DNA of 64,000 nt from SZUA-368 sp028533045 (GTDB lineage Bacteria > Spirochaetota > Spirochaetia > DSM-2461): contig JBNAIG010000026.1 of assembly GCA_050031985.1 (NCBI GenBank), positions 1-64,000 on the forward strand, read 5' to 3'. The notes below the pieces were generated by a model. That model was not told the DNA's origin. It saw nothing but the letters and a program-made list of their open reading frames with translations, and searched no databases. This document shows positions 56,568-64,000 of the stretch, piece by piece. The position numbers and the translations under genes were made by a program. Position 1 is the first letter of the stretch. Each line of letters begins with the position of its first letter.

Positions 56568-57866
56568 ATGGGTCCCTTAGGAATTGCCCTTTTGTTATTC
56601 GGAGTTTTTCTGCTCCTCGTATTTCTCAAAGTACCCGTGGCCTACGCTCTGGGATTGGCCTGTATCCCTGTTATTCTCGTAACCGATCATGTCTCTTTCT
56701 TTGCCTTGATCGACCGGGTTTACAGCTCGTTCAACTCTTTCCTATTGCTTTCTGTTCCCTTCTTTTTGCTGGCGGCAAACCTTATGAACTCCAGCGGGGT
56801 AACGGAAAAACTGATGAAAATGTCCCGTCATTCGGTCGGTCACCTTCCGGGCGGTTTGGGGCACGTAAACGTATTCGTAAGTATGCTTTTTGCCGGTGTA
56901 TCCGGTTCATCCACCGCCGATGCGGCCGGTATTGGTAAAATCCTAATTCCCCAGATGGTTAATGAAGGCTATGACCGGAAGTTTTCCATTGCCATTACCG
57001 CCTGTTCCAGTGTAATGGGTGTTATTATTCCCCCCAGTATTCTCATGCTTATTTGGGGCGGTACCATGTCTATTTCGGTGGGTTCCCTTTTTATGGCGGG
57101 AATTATTCCCGGTGTTATGCTGGGGCTTTCCATGATGATTACCGTTTACGTGTATGCGGTAAAATATAAGTACCCCGTGTATAGTAAGTCTAATTTTGTT
57201 GATTTCCTCAAAGCCTTTGGCGAGGCCCTTCCCGGGTTAATGACACCTCTTATCATTCTGGGTGGGATTACCTTTGGCTGGTTTACCCCCACTGAAGCTT
57301 CGGCCATTGCCGTACTTTATACCATGGCTTTGGGATTCATAAATAAAACCATTACTATTAAGAAGTTTGGCAAGATCCTTAGCGATACGGCTCGACTGGC
57401 AGCAATTTCTCTCTTTTGTGTGGGAACAGCTTCTGCCTTTAGTTGGCTTCTTTCTTATCATAAAGTGCCCTATGCTCTGGTGGAAGCTATTTCCGCCCTC
57501 TCTATTGGACCGGTGGGGATCACTTTGATTGTGGCTCTTATCTTTCTGGTTGTAGGGCTTTTTATCGATGCTATTCCGGCGATCATTATTATGGGGGGTG
57601 TTCTGTACCCCATTGCTCTGGAAGCGGGAATTCATCCCATCCACTTTTCCATTATTGGTGTTGTGGCCCTGGGATTCGGGCTGGTAACTCCTCCTTACGG
57701 ATTGTGTCTGCTTATTGCGGCGCGGATTGGTGAAGAGAAGGTACATAATGTTCTTAAGGATGTCGCTATTATTCTGCTTCCCATGTTCCTTATTCTTCTT
57801 CTCATTTGTTTAATACCGGGAATCTCCTTAGCACTTCCCAAGCTAATTACTCCGCAGTTTATGTAA
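56568..57866 (+). CDS. dctM: TRAP transporter large permease DctM
   Basis: 432 aa, about 12 helices; the ion-coupled transport subunit. Motifs: LLSVPFFLLAANLMNSSGVTEKL, FAGVSGSSTADAAGIGKILIPQM (the S-G-S-S-x-A-D-A motif), VMGVIIPPSILMLIWGG and GLVTPPYGLCLLIAARI near the end. Last of a complete dctPQM operon. A strong terminator follows. Confidence 0.94.
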   Translation: MGPLGIALLLFGVFLLLVFLKVPVAYALGLACIPVILVTDHVSFFALIDRVYSSFNSFLLLSVPFFLLAANLMNSSGVTEKLMKMSRHSVGHLPGGLGHVNVFVSMLFAGVSGSSTADAAGIGKILIPQMVNEGYDRKFSIAITACSSVMGVIIPPSILMLIWGGTMSISVGSLFMAGIIPGVMLGLSMMITVYVYAVKYKYPVYSKSNFVDFLKAFGEALPGLMTPLIILGGITFGWFTPTEASAIAVLYTMALGFINKTITIKKFGKILSDTARLAAISLFCVGTASAFSWLLSYHKVPYALVEAISALSIGPVGITLIVALIFLVVGLFIDAIPAIIIMGGVLYPIALEAGIHPIHFSIIGVVALGFGLVTPPYGLCLLIAARIGEEKVHNVLKDVAIILLPMFLILLLICLIPGISLALPKLITPQFM

Positions 57867-57885
57867 ACTGTACTTTTTTCTCCTG

Positions 57886-57913
57886 GACCGGACATTTTTG
57901 TCCGGTCTTTTTT
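57886..57913 (+). terminator. Terminator of the TRAP operon
   Basis: GACCGGACA-TTTT-TGTCCGGTC followed by T6. Confidence 0.92.
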
Positions 57914-57968
57914 GCATTCAGACCTTCCCTTTACTATACTTAACACTTGTACGGGGAGGTAGGTTTCT

Positions 57969-58219
57969 GTGAATAATAAAAAGACAATCGGTTTTATGAC
58001 TCGCCCCATCGGGACTCCCGTGGGGTTTGCTATATGGCAAGGTGTGCGCCAGGCGGCTAAAAAGCATAATACCAATCTTATCACCATTGACTCCGGCGTG
58101 GTCGGGGCCGGGGGCACATTGCTCTACGAGCTTTTTAAAAAACAGAATGTCGACGGCGTCCTTACCTGGGCTTCCAATCAGATTAATGAGTTCACCTGTT
58201 ACTATGAGAAGCAGATAAA
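57969..58219 (+). pseudogene. Periplasmic-binding/LacI-like sensor gene truncated by IS982-like element
   Basis: A GTG after GGGGAGGTAGG opens a frame that begins MNNKKTIGFMTRPIGTPVGF and shows the first half of a PBP1/LacI sensor fold (GVRQAAKKHNTNLITIDSGVVGAGGTLLYELFKKQNVDGVLTWASNQ). After 84 residues it enters the insertion-sequence inverted repeat and ends. No DNA-binding domain precedes the sensor, as in spirochaetal sensors fused to later signalling domains. The rest of the gene is not found on the other side of the element. Confidence 0.8.
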
Positions 58220-59195
58220 AGGCCGAAATTCGAGTTTTAATGGACTATTATAAAACTTCCTCTCATTGTATAATTTGTTTATGGACAAAAACATACGATG
58301 GGAGGAAGTATGAATATAGTAGGATTATACACGATTATTGATGATTTTTTCAAATCCATCCAACATGAAGAGGTTTGGAAATTAGTAAGCAAATCGTTCA
58401 ACGGGAAAAGAGGCCCTAAACCGAAACTCTCTCTTCCTGAAGTCGTAACTCTCAATATAATAAGATTTTACACTAGATCAATAGATCTTAAATCATTCCA
58501 CAAATTGGTATTAGATCGTTATCAGGATGAATTTCCGAATATGCCAAATTATGAGAACTTTTTGAAAGCAACCAATAAATCCTTTACGGCTATGATACTA
58601 TTTCTTCAGTTTCTTCTTTTCTTAGGAAGACAAAAATGTAGAACAGGGATTCATTTCATTGATTCCACATCTCTTCAAATCTGCAAAAATTACAATATTT
58701 ATAGGAATAAAGTTGGCGAAGGGCTTGCAAGTCGGGGGCGATCTACAAAGGGATGGTTCTTTGGCTTCAAATTACATGGGGTTTGTAATGATGAAGGATT
58801 TTTAGAAGACATTATGTTTTCTCCTGGTAGCCCTAATGATAAGAACTTTTTAGAACCCATGAGTAGAAAAATCCATGGAACGCTTGTCGGTGATGCAGGG
58901 TATCTCGTTAAGGAAGAAGTGTTTAAACGAGTTCTTGACTCAGTTGGGAGATTGTTTATTGCTACCAGGAAAAATATGAAACGTGTGATGACAAAGGAAC
59001 AGAGCATTCTCTTTAAAAAAAGAAGCAAGATTGAAACAATATGGGGAATCCTGAAGGAACGATTCCTTTTAGAAACCAATCTCCCGAGAAGCATTACTGG
59101 CTTCTTCAGGCATTACATTTACTCAATCTCAGCATGGTGCTTTAAATCTCTTTTTAAAGAGAAGCTCTTATTGGTATAAACTCGAAATTCGGCCT
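58220..59195 (+). mobile_element. IS982-family-like insertion sequence, intact
   Basis: 976 bp bounded by 18-bp inverted repeats, AGGCCGAAATTCGAGTTT at the left and, as complement, AGGCCGAATTTCGAGTTT at the right (one mismatch). It contains one full transposase gene and no passenger. The flanks do not show a matching target duplication and belong to different genes. Confidence 0.9.
58298..59179 (+). CDS. IS982-family-like transposase
   Basis: 293 aa, DDE transposase. N-terminal MNIVGLYTIIDDFFKSIQHEEVWK resembles IS982 members. Catalytic landmarks: HFIDSTSLQICKNYNI (first Asp), RSTKGWFFGFKLHGVCNDEGFLED, LVGDAGYLVKEEVFK (second Asp) and KKRSKIETIWGILKERFLLE (Glu in Y/K-x2-R-x3-E type). The GGGAGGAAGT ribosome site is good. 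ORF is complete, so the element is possibly active. Confidence 0.9.
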   Translation: MGGSMNIVGLYTIIDDFFKSIQHEEVWKLVSKSFNGKRGPKPKLSLPEVVTLNIIRFYTRSIDLKSFHKLVLDRYQDEFPNMPNYENFLKATNKSFTAMILFLQFLLFLGRQKCRTGIHFIDSTSLQICKNYNIYRNKVGEGLASRGRSTKGWFFGFKLHGVCNDEGFLEDIMFSPGSPNDKNFLEPMSRKIHGTLVGDAGYLVKEEVFKRVLDSVGRLFIATRKNMKRVMTKEQSILFKKRSKIETIWGILKERFLLETNLPRSITGFFRHYIYSISAWCFKSLFKEKLLLV

Positions 59196-59221
59196 CTTAG
59201 ATAATAATCAATAACTTTCAT
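59196..59221 (-). pseudogene. 5' remnant of a paralogue of the 58-aa gene, truncated by the IS
   Basis: ATGAAAGTTATTGATTAT after the same AAGGAG site, identical to the 58-aa gene's first six codons, then reading enters the insertion sequence after two further bases and stops within it after 17 codons in total. The rest of the paralogue is absent. Confidence 0.75.
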
Positions 59222-59370
59222 TTTCTTTGCTCCTTGGGGCGGTGCCCCGGTTTGTTTTTTTCGTAAGGTTGGCCAGCCTACATACTATACCTACGAGCAA
59301 AAACGCGAATTCCGACAAGAATTCTCAAAAAAAGTGAAAAAAGTTTTGAAAAGGGGGGGTATCGGCGGGA
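59204..59370. repeat. 167-bp duplicated leader/promoter segment, copy B
   Basis: Collinear with 45188-45354, about five mismatches, all near the promoter-distal end. Carries the same stem-loop and -10 element. Confidence 0.92.
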
Positions 59371-59640
59371 TTTTACGCTTTGCTCGGCGCTGTGCACCAT
59401 CGTGGGGGGGACGGTGTTTTCTGATTTTGGGGAGAGGAGTGCGGGGTATGGCGTGTTAAGACTCGCCTTCCAGTCACCGGCGTCCTGCCGGTTCCTTCCA
59501 GGCCCGTCGAAGAGCTGACGTTGACATCCTGTTAACTTTCCCTCCCTGGTCGGTCGGCGCTCTTCTCGGATCTCGTCCTTCCCCTTATTTTATTGGTATT
59601 TTCACTGTCAGATCTTTCGGCAAACTGTGAGGTTTATAAC
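59371..59640. other. 270-bp gene-free stretch, GC-rich part with CCGGCG/CGCCGG-type repeats
   Basis: Contains a stem CACCGGC-GTCCT-GCCGGTT near 59485, plus a run of seven G residues. No ORF of supported quality. Resembles the other GC-rich non-coding stretches in composition. Confidence 0.5.
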
Positions 59641-59644
59641 AAAA

Positions 59645-59671
59645 AAAGAGCAAGGTAAAACCTTGCTCTTT
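59645..59671 (-). terminator. Terminator of initiator tRNA
   Basis: AAAGAGCAAGG / CCTTGCTCTTT 11-bp perfect stem with AT-rich loop, followed on the minus strand by T-run. Confidence 0.9.
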
Positions 59672-59678
59672 AAAAACT

Positions 59679-59751
59679 TAGCAGGGGAAGGACTCGAACC
59701 TCCGGCCTTCGGGTTATGAGCCCGACGAGCTGCCAACTGCTCCACCCTGCG
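59679..59751 (-). tRNA. Initiator tRNA-fMet (CAU)
   Basis: CGCAGGG acceptor with unpaired first position (C1-U72), D arm GAGC/GCTC, anticodon stem TCGGG/CCCGA containing the three G-C pairs of initiators, loop CTCATAA, T arm GGAGG/CCTTC with TTCGAGT. CCA not encoded. The mismatched end and GGG/CCC stem distinguish it from elongator tRNA. Confidence 0.93.
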
Positions 59752-59999
59752 TCGTGTGCTGGACTAATATAGAGCTTTGCCAAATAATTGTCAATGGCAT
59801 AATTAAAAAAAGTTTAAAAAAAAGAAAAACCCTTCTTTGGGGGCCTAAAAAAGAAGCAAAAAGCTACATTTTCTAAATAATATATAAAAAAAACATAAAT
59901 TAGTCACATGAGCTCTTGAAAGTCTTTGCCTTTTTATATGATTATGTTTAAACTTAAATTGTATACAATCCTAAACTTGGTTAAGGAGATTTAAAAAAT

Positions 60000-61838
60000 A
60001 TGTATATTCGAGCTAAATTACTATTATTGTTTCTTGTTGTTATTATGATTTTTACAGGGGCCACTGTTTTTATGCAGCGGTCTATGACGGAGATGAACCG
60101 TTTGCAGGAGGCGAGCCGGGATGCGGCTCTTGCTTTGTATAAGTGGGAGACTCTGGCCTTTTCTTTAAAGAAGCTTTATACGGAGACCGATTTTGTCGGT
60201 ACCTATGAGGAGGAGTGGGTTCCTAAACTGGACGCTTTTTATGCGGCTATAGACGAGATGTCAACTAATCCCGTTCTGGCGAAGGACCCTCTGACTTTGG
60301 AGAAACAGGAGCATCTTGTTGCTTTATGGGGATTCCTTAAGCCCAATACGCGTTTTGTCACCCTTTTTGCCGAAGATGAGCTGAATAGTCAAATTTTAAC
60401 AGACTCAATTGAAAATCCGCTTCTCATTCTTTCCGACGCTTCCATTGCTGTTGAGCGGGGTTATTATATTAATCTTCTTAATTTTAATTCAAAGATGGAG
60501 TCTATGATTTCCGCTTCTTCCGCTTTTGAGTTACTTCTTCTGGAAATGCCCGAGATTATTGACGGGCTGACCGTAAAGATGGCCAGACAGCAGATGATTC
60601 TTGTTTACGGGGTTATTGGTCTGGTCGTTTTTATTTCTGTTGCTATGGTTTATTTCTTTGCGTCCCGTCTTCGTAACCGTCTTAACGGTGTAGAGAAGAT
60701 TATGAGTTCCATTGCCAATCAGGATTTAACGGTTACTGTGGAAAATTCCGTTAAGGACGAAACGGGGCTTTTAACCGATCATGCCAATCGTGTGATGGAG
60801 CAGCTTAAAACTATTGTGGGAGACATAAAGACCAGCGTTTTGGAAGGACAGAGACTGAGAGAGGAGATGGGGGCCAGTACGACCCAGTCTACCGCCTCTA
60901 TGACGCAGATTACGGCTAACCTGAATAATATGGAGCGTCAGTTTGATTCCCTGGACAAGGTTGTAAACGAGGTTTTTGATGCTTTAGGCCGGATTAATAC
61001 TAAGCTGGACAGCCAGGTAACCGGTGTGGAGAAACAGTCTGCCGCTGTTGCCGAATCTTCTGCTGCAATAGAAGAGATGATGGCCTCTGTGGGAAGTGTT
61101 TCCCGGGTTGCCACGGAACGGGCCGCTCTGGTGGAAAGTCTTGTTAAGGCTACCGGAGAGGGGAGTGACAGGGTTCGGGTAACCAATCAGGCGATAAATC
61201 AGGTTTCCTCAGATATTGAGGAGATGATGGAGATTATCGAGATTATCAATAGCATAGCCGATCAGACCAACCTTCTCTCCATGAATGCTGCCATAGAAAG
61301 TGCCCATGCCGGTGAAGCGGGTAAGGGATTCGGTGTTGTGGCCGATGAAATCCGTAAGCTGGCCGATTCCACCGGAGAAAACGCCCAAATAGTCGCCCGA
61401 TCCCTTCAAGCTATCACCGACAAGATAAAGGAAGCCCATGAGAGCAGCCAAATCAGCCTTGATAATTTCTCCCACATAGAAAAGGAAGTCGCTCAGACCT
61501 CTCAGTCTCTTGTGGAAATCTCCCGTTCTATGGATGAAATTTCCGGCGGCTCCAAAGAGGTGCTGGCCGGTACGGAAGATGTGCGGGAGGTTACTGTGGA
61601 GATTCTTGATGAGGTGAAGTTTCTTCAGGGTGAATCGGAGAGCATTACCGGCAGTATGGCCAGTCTCCAACAGCTCTCATCCTCTGTTCTTAACGGGATA
61701 AAGGAGATAAATCTGGGGAGCCGTGAGGTGATTAATGCCATGGGCGACTTGCAGGATGTGGGGGAAAGAAACCGGGATAATATGGAACTCCTGAGAGAGA
61801 AGGTAGACCGCTTTCGTACGGAAAGGGATGTGAGCTAA
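60000..61838 (+). CDS. Methyl-accepting chemotaxis protein
   Basis: 612 aa. Helix 1 at residues 5-23, a periplasmic four-helix sensor of about 170 residues, helix 2 at about 200-222 (MILVYGVIGLVVFISVAMVYFFA), HAMP domain to about 275, then the coiled-coil signalling domain with its hairpin tip IEIINSIADQTNLLSMNAAIESAHAGEAGKGFGVVADEIRKLADST. The tip reads SAHAGE instead of the common xARAGE. Preceded by AAGGAGATT; a weak sigma-28-like TAAA...ATCCTAAA lies at about 59949-59975. Ligand unknown. Confidence 0.94.
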   Translation: MYIRAKLLLLFLVVIMIFTGATVFMQRSMTEMNRLQEASRDAALALYKWETLAFSLKKLYTETDFVGTYEEEWVPKLDAFYAAIDEMSTNPVLAKDPLTLEKQEHLVALWGFLKPNTRFVTLFAEDELNSQILTDSIENPLLILSDASIAVERGYYINLLNFNSKMESMISASSAFELLLLEMPEIIDGLTVKMARQQMILVYGVIGLVVFISVAMVYFFASRLRNRLNGVEKIMSSIANQDLTVTVENSVKDETGLLTDHANRVMEQLKTIVGDIKTSVLEGQRLREEMGASTTQSTASMTQITANLNNMERQFDSLDKVVNEVFDALGRINTKLDSQVTGVEKQSAAVAESSAAIEEMMASVGSVSRVATERAALVESLVKATGEGSDRVRVTNQAINQVSSDIEEMMEIIEIINSIADQTNLLSMNAAIESAHAGEAGKGFGVVADEIRKLADSTGENAQIVARSLQAITDKIKEAHESSQISLDNFSHIEKEVAQTSQSLVEISRSMDEISGGSKEVLAGTEDVREVTVEILDEVKFLQGESESITGSMASLQQLSSSVLNGIKEINLGSREVINAMGDLQDVGERNRDNMELLREKVDRFRTERDVS

Positions 61839-61921
61839 GCAATTTTAGGTTGTACAATTGACAGTAAATAGCCTATACTTGTAAAGTTGGTTTTCTAAAA
61901 GAGAGCGAGGTAAAAAGGTAT

Positions 61922-62815
61922 ATGAAAGTTTCCGATTATATGGACCAGTTACAGGTCATGGCTAAAAACCTGGAGGGGCGTGATTTCGGTTTCAGACCGG
62001 ACAATGTCTATCAGAAGGGGAACGGTGAAAACCGGGAGATCATAGGCCGACTGCTGGACTCTCTTATGCTGCCCGGAAGCGGGTTGGAAAACAAGGAAGC
62101 TCTTAAAGCTCTTTATGAGAAGAGTCGGGAAGGTAAGGCTTGTATGCTTCTGGTGGAGCATTACAGCAACTTTGATTACCCCTGCCTCTTTAGACTGATG
62201 GAAAAGGACGCGGAACTCGGTCCTGAGGTGGCTTCGACGCTTCTTCCCATTCAGGGGATGAAACTGAGTGAGGGGAATCCGGTAACCGCCGCTTTTTCCA
62301 ACTCCTACGATACGATTGTTATCTATCCCAGCCGTTCCATAGACAAGGTGGAAGATGAGGATGAAAAGAGGAAAATCCGGGAGATCAGTGTTCCCATCAA
62401 TATTGCCGCTATCAAGGAACTGACCCACAAAAAACATTCCGGTCACATTATTACTGTTTTTCCCGCCGGGACCCGCTACCGCCCCTGGGACCCCGGTTCA
62501 CGCAAAGGGGTGAGGGAGATTTACTCCTACCTCAAGACCTTTGATTATCTCTGTTTTGTTTCCATTAACGGAAATACCCTGCTTCCTTCCCGGGAAGAGG
62601 CGATGGAAAAGGATGAACCCACCCGGGATATCATGACCTTTACCTTCTCCGAACCGGTTTCGGCCAAGGCCTTTAGAAAAGAGGCTGCCGCCGAAGTTCC
62701 CGAAGGAGAGGATCCCAAGCAGCATGTTGTGGACAAGGTTATGGACACTCTTTTTGCCATGCATGAAGAGAATGAACCGGCCCGTCTGGAGAAACGAAAG
62801 GCTTTGGACGCTTAA
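61922..62815 (+). CDS. PlsC-like acyltransferase
   Basis: 297 aa, without obvious membrane segments. Acyltransferase block I is VEHYSNFDYP (H-x4-D), block III is TVFPAGTRYRPWDPG (P-x-G-T-R), and the substrate pocket region is IVIYPSRSID. These match the glycerolipid acyltransferase fold (1-acylglycerol-3-phosphate or glycerol-3-phosphate acyltransferase). GLENKEALKALYEKS and the acidic C-terminus differ from standard PlsC, so the acceptor is uncertain. Ends 4 nt inside the convergent GNAT gene. Confidence 0.78.
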   Translation: MKVSDYMDQLQVMAKNLEGRDFGFRPDNVYQKGNGENREIIGRLLDSLMLPGSGLENKEALKALYEKSREGKACMLLVEHYSNFDYPCLFRLMEKDAELGPEVASTLLPIQGMKLSEGNPVTAAFSNSYDTIVIYPSRSIDKVEDEDEKRKIREISVPINIAAIKELTHKKHSGHIITVFPAGTRYRPWDPGSRKGVREIYSYLKTFDYLCFVSINGNTLLPSREEAMEKDEPTRDIMTFTFSEPVSAKAFRKEAAAEVPEGEDPKQHVVDKVMDTLFAMHEENEPARLEKRKALDA

Positions 62816-63699
62816 TAGTCAGGACTGAGTTTTTTGGAGTAGGTAATCAGTTGAGACTGAAAGCCCTTATCGGTAAAAAAATGATTCAAAACATTTTGTG
62901 AGGGGACCGACTCTACTAAAATTTGCGTAACTCCCCGCTTGTGAAGTTCCTCTTCCAGTTTGCTGTAAAGTTCTTCTGCTACACGGAGCCCCCGGTATTC
63001 GGGGAGGGTGTAGATATTGGTTATTACCGCTCCGTCTCCTGCCATATAATAGATAATAAAACCGGTTAGCTCACTGTTTGGTGATTCGGCGGTAATAAAC
63101 TCAGAGTCCTCTTCCATTCTATGATAGAGTTGCTCTCCCGGTGCCAGCTCAAGGGGCAGTTCCTTCTCCCGTTCTTCCAATACCCGCACATCGAGCTTGT
63201 GAATCTCTTCCCGGTGATGTTCCGGGTTGGTGAGGAATTGGAAGTCGCTAAGGAGAAGCTCTTCCAGATCTTCCCGGGCCTCGCCCAGACTAATCATGGT
63301 GCGGTAGTTTTCATATCCGTTTAGCCACTCCTGTATGTAGAGGCGGAGTTCTTTCGTTTTATAGCGGAACCAGAGCCGCTCCACTTCGGGCTTCTCCTTC
63401 AGAAGGTCTTTGAAGTTTCTGAACACGCCCTTTCCGGAGTGAAGAATGGAGCGGAGCCTGGTGCGGTAAAGAGGGTTATTGAGGGAAAGGACGAAGCGCT
63501 CCATGATGTTAAAGCCGTCCGCCGGTGTCCAGCGGGGAAGAGAGAGATAGCGGAGCTCTTCCGGATCTTCCTCTTCCTTCTGCTTTCGGGGGATCACAAT
63601 CAGTTTTTCCACATCGAGGCAGAATATTTCGCTCTGGTTTTCCATACCGTAGATTATCTGTTCCAGAAGTTCCGGTGAGAGTACTATTTTTCTATTCAT
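62812..63699 (-). CDS. UPF0158 - GNAT acetyltransferase fusion
   Basis: 295 aa from the ATG overlapping the proS stop (ATGA); a longer frame adds nine residues but lacks that coupling. Residues 1-150 match UPF0158: ENQSEIFCLDVEKL, RYLSLPRWTPADGFNIMERF and LHSGKGVFRNFKDLL...VERLWFRY. Residues 160-295 form a GNAT domain with the acetyl-CoA motif IYTLPEYRGLRVAEELYSKLEEEL and VPSQNVLNHFFTDKGF. Acceptor unknown; coupling to proS suggests a translation-linked target, which is inference. Confidence 0.82.
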   Translation of the reverse strand: MNRKIVLSPELLEQIIYGMENQSEIFCLDVEKLIVIPRKQKEEEDPEELRYLSLPRWTPADGFNIMERFVLSLNNPLYRTRLRSILHSGKGVFRNFKDLLKEKPEVERLWFRYKTKELRLYIQEWLNGYENYRTMISLGEAREDLEELLLSDFQFLTNPEHHREEIHKLDVRVLEEREKELPLELAPGEQLYHRMEEDSEFITAESPNSELTGFIIYYMAGDGAVITNIYTLPEYRGLRVAEELYSKLEEELHKRGVTQILVESVPSQNVLNHFFTDKGFQSQLITYSKKLSPDY

Positions 63700-64000
63700 G
63701 ATCTTAATCCCTCTTGCCGCTCCCACTCATGGAGGGTGGGGAGCAGGTCTTGATAGGGAATATAGTTTAGCGAACCGTCTTCCCGTTTATATAACTCCAC
63801 CTCTCCCGTTTCCAGGTAGCGGTTGGAAATGATGATGCGCCAGGGAATACCCAGCATATCGCAGTCGCGCAATTTTACACCGATACCCTCTTTTCTGTCA
63901 TCTACCAGGGCCTGGCCGGCCAGTTTTTCTCCCAGGCCGAATACTTTTTCCTTTACGGTGGGCGATTTTCCAATTCCCATGATAAAGTAGCGGAAGGGGG
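63696..64000 (-). CDS. proS: Prolyl-tRNA synthetase, C-terminal part (5' end beyond window)
   Basis: The frame is open to the window end. The visible C-terminus includes GEKLAGQALVDDRKEGIGVKLRDCDMLGIPWRIIISNRYLETGEVELYKR, the anticodon-binding domain of class II synthetases with the ProS-type D-D-R/K-x-x-x-x-G-x-K-x-x-D-x-x-x-x-G-x-P pattern. Stop overlaps the UPF0158-GNAT start, so the two are co-transcribed. Confidence 0.88.
   Translation of the reverse strand, partial: PFRYFIMGIGKSPTVKEKVFGLGEKLAGQALVDDRKEGIGVKLRDCDMLGIPWRIIISNRYLETGEVELYKREDGSLNYIPYQDLLPTLHEWERQEGLRS

Noticed and set aside
58220..59195. 4-bp or 9-bp target duplication around the IS982-like element
   Set aside because: Left flank reads GCAGATAAA and right flank CTTAGATAA; they do not match as adjacent duplications, and the flanks belong to different genes.

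Overview
The window looks like chromosome from a free-living spirochaete, probably Spirochaetales/Spirochaetaceae. The main evidence is a canonical FlaB-type flagellin with a sigma-28-like promoter, many lipoproteins with relaxed lipoboxes, HD-GYP and chemotaxis proteins, and a TRAP transporter. The species cannot be named from the sequence alone. Most genes are core metabolism, transport and signalling. Mobile or rearranged DNA lies at the left edge (zinc-ribbon transposase), at 14.78-14.94 kb (a MITE-like relic), behind a tRNA gene at 30.7-33.8 kb, and at 58.2-59.4 kb (an IS982-like element).

Layout. 0-0.5 kb: partial IS. 0.5-4.5 kb: a large exported HEGRH/propeller/barrel protein and an OFA-type MFS carrier. 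4.7-9.5 kb: a complete branched-chain amino acid ABC operon (livK-H-M-G-F order, minus strand) ending in a 7-bp tandem repeat. 9.8-15.5 kb: uracil permease, a methyltransferase, a receiver-like/ATPase/cNMP-binding fusion, an OmpA-family protein and an F5/8C-like lipoprotein. 15.6-22.2 kb: one tightly overlapping plus-strand run with an ECF transporter (S, fused double ATPase, T), a polysaccharide deacetylase, an unknown protein, an FlhB C-terminal-like protein, HD-GYP, YraN and two small genes. 22.3-30.5 kb: HEAT-repeat protein and lipoprotein, coaD-rpmF-acpP-rnc, CCA-adding enzyme, flaB, thiamine pyrophosphokinase, an SPFH-like membrane protein and a HAD hydrolase.

30.6-35.1 kb: a CAU-anticodon tRNA whose 3' end is repeated twice downstream. 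The second interval carries a 67-aa protein, a RimK-like ATP-grasp ligase and an MscS channel in one operon. 35.1-42.5 kb: an esterase-like lipoprotein and two signalling loci (histidine kinase with REC-DUF3369-HD-GYP, and a hybrid kinase). 42.6-54.9 kb: a methyltransferase-like protein, hydrolase, thioesterase-like protein, a 58-aa protein, two MATE exporters, adenosine deaminase, a 5'-nucleotidase lipoprotein, a deacetylase-CBM lipoprotein with a divergent GntR regulator, and small hypotheticals. 55.0-58.2 kb: a TRAP operon followed by a regulator gene cut by the IS982-like element. 59.2-64.0 kb: a duplicated promoter/leader segment, initiator tRNA, chemotaxis receptor, acyltransferase, UPF0158-GNAT fusion and the 3' end of proS.

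The observations most worth follow-up are: two stem-loops in the flaB leader that each present AAGGA in a six-base loop, one being the ribosome binding site (CsrA-like); repeated promoters that abut start codons and suggest leaderless mRNAs; the tRNA-linked 67-aa/RimK/MscS cassette without a visible integrase; and a 58-aa protein whose 167-bp leader is duplicated beside the IS982-like element.
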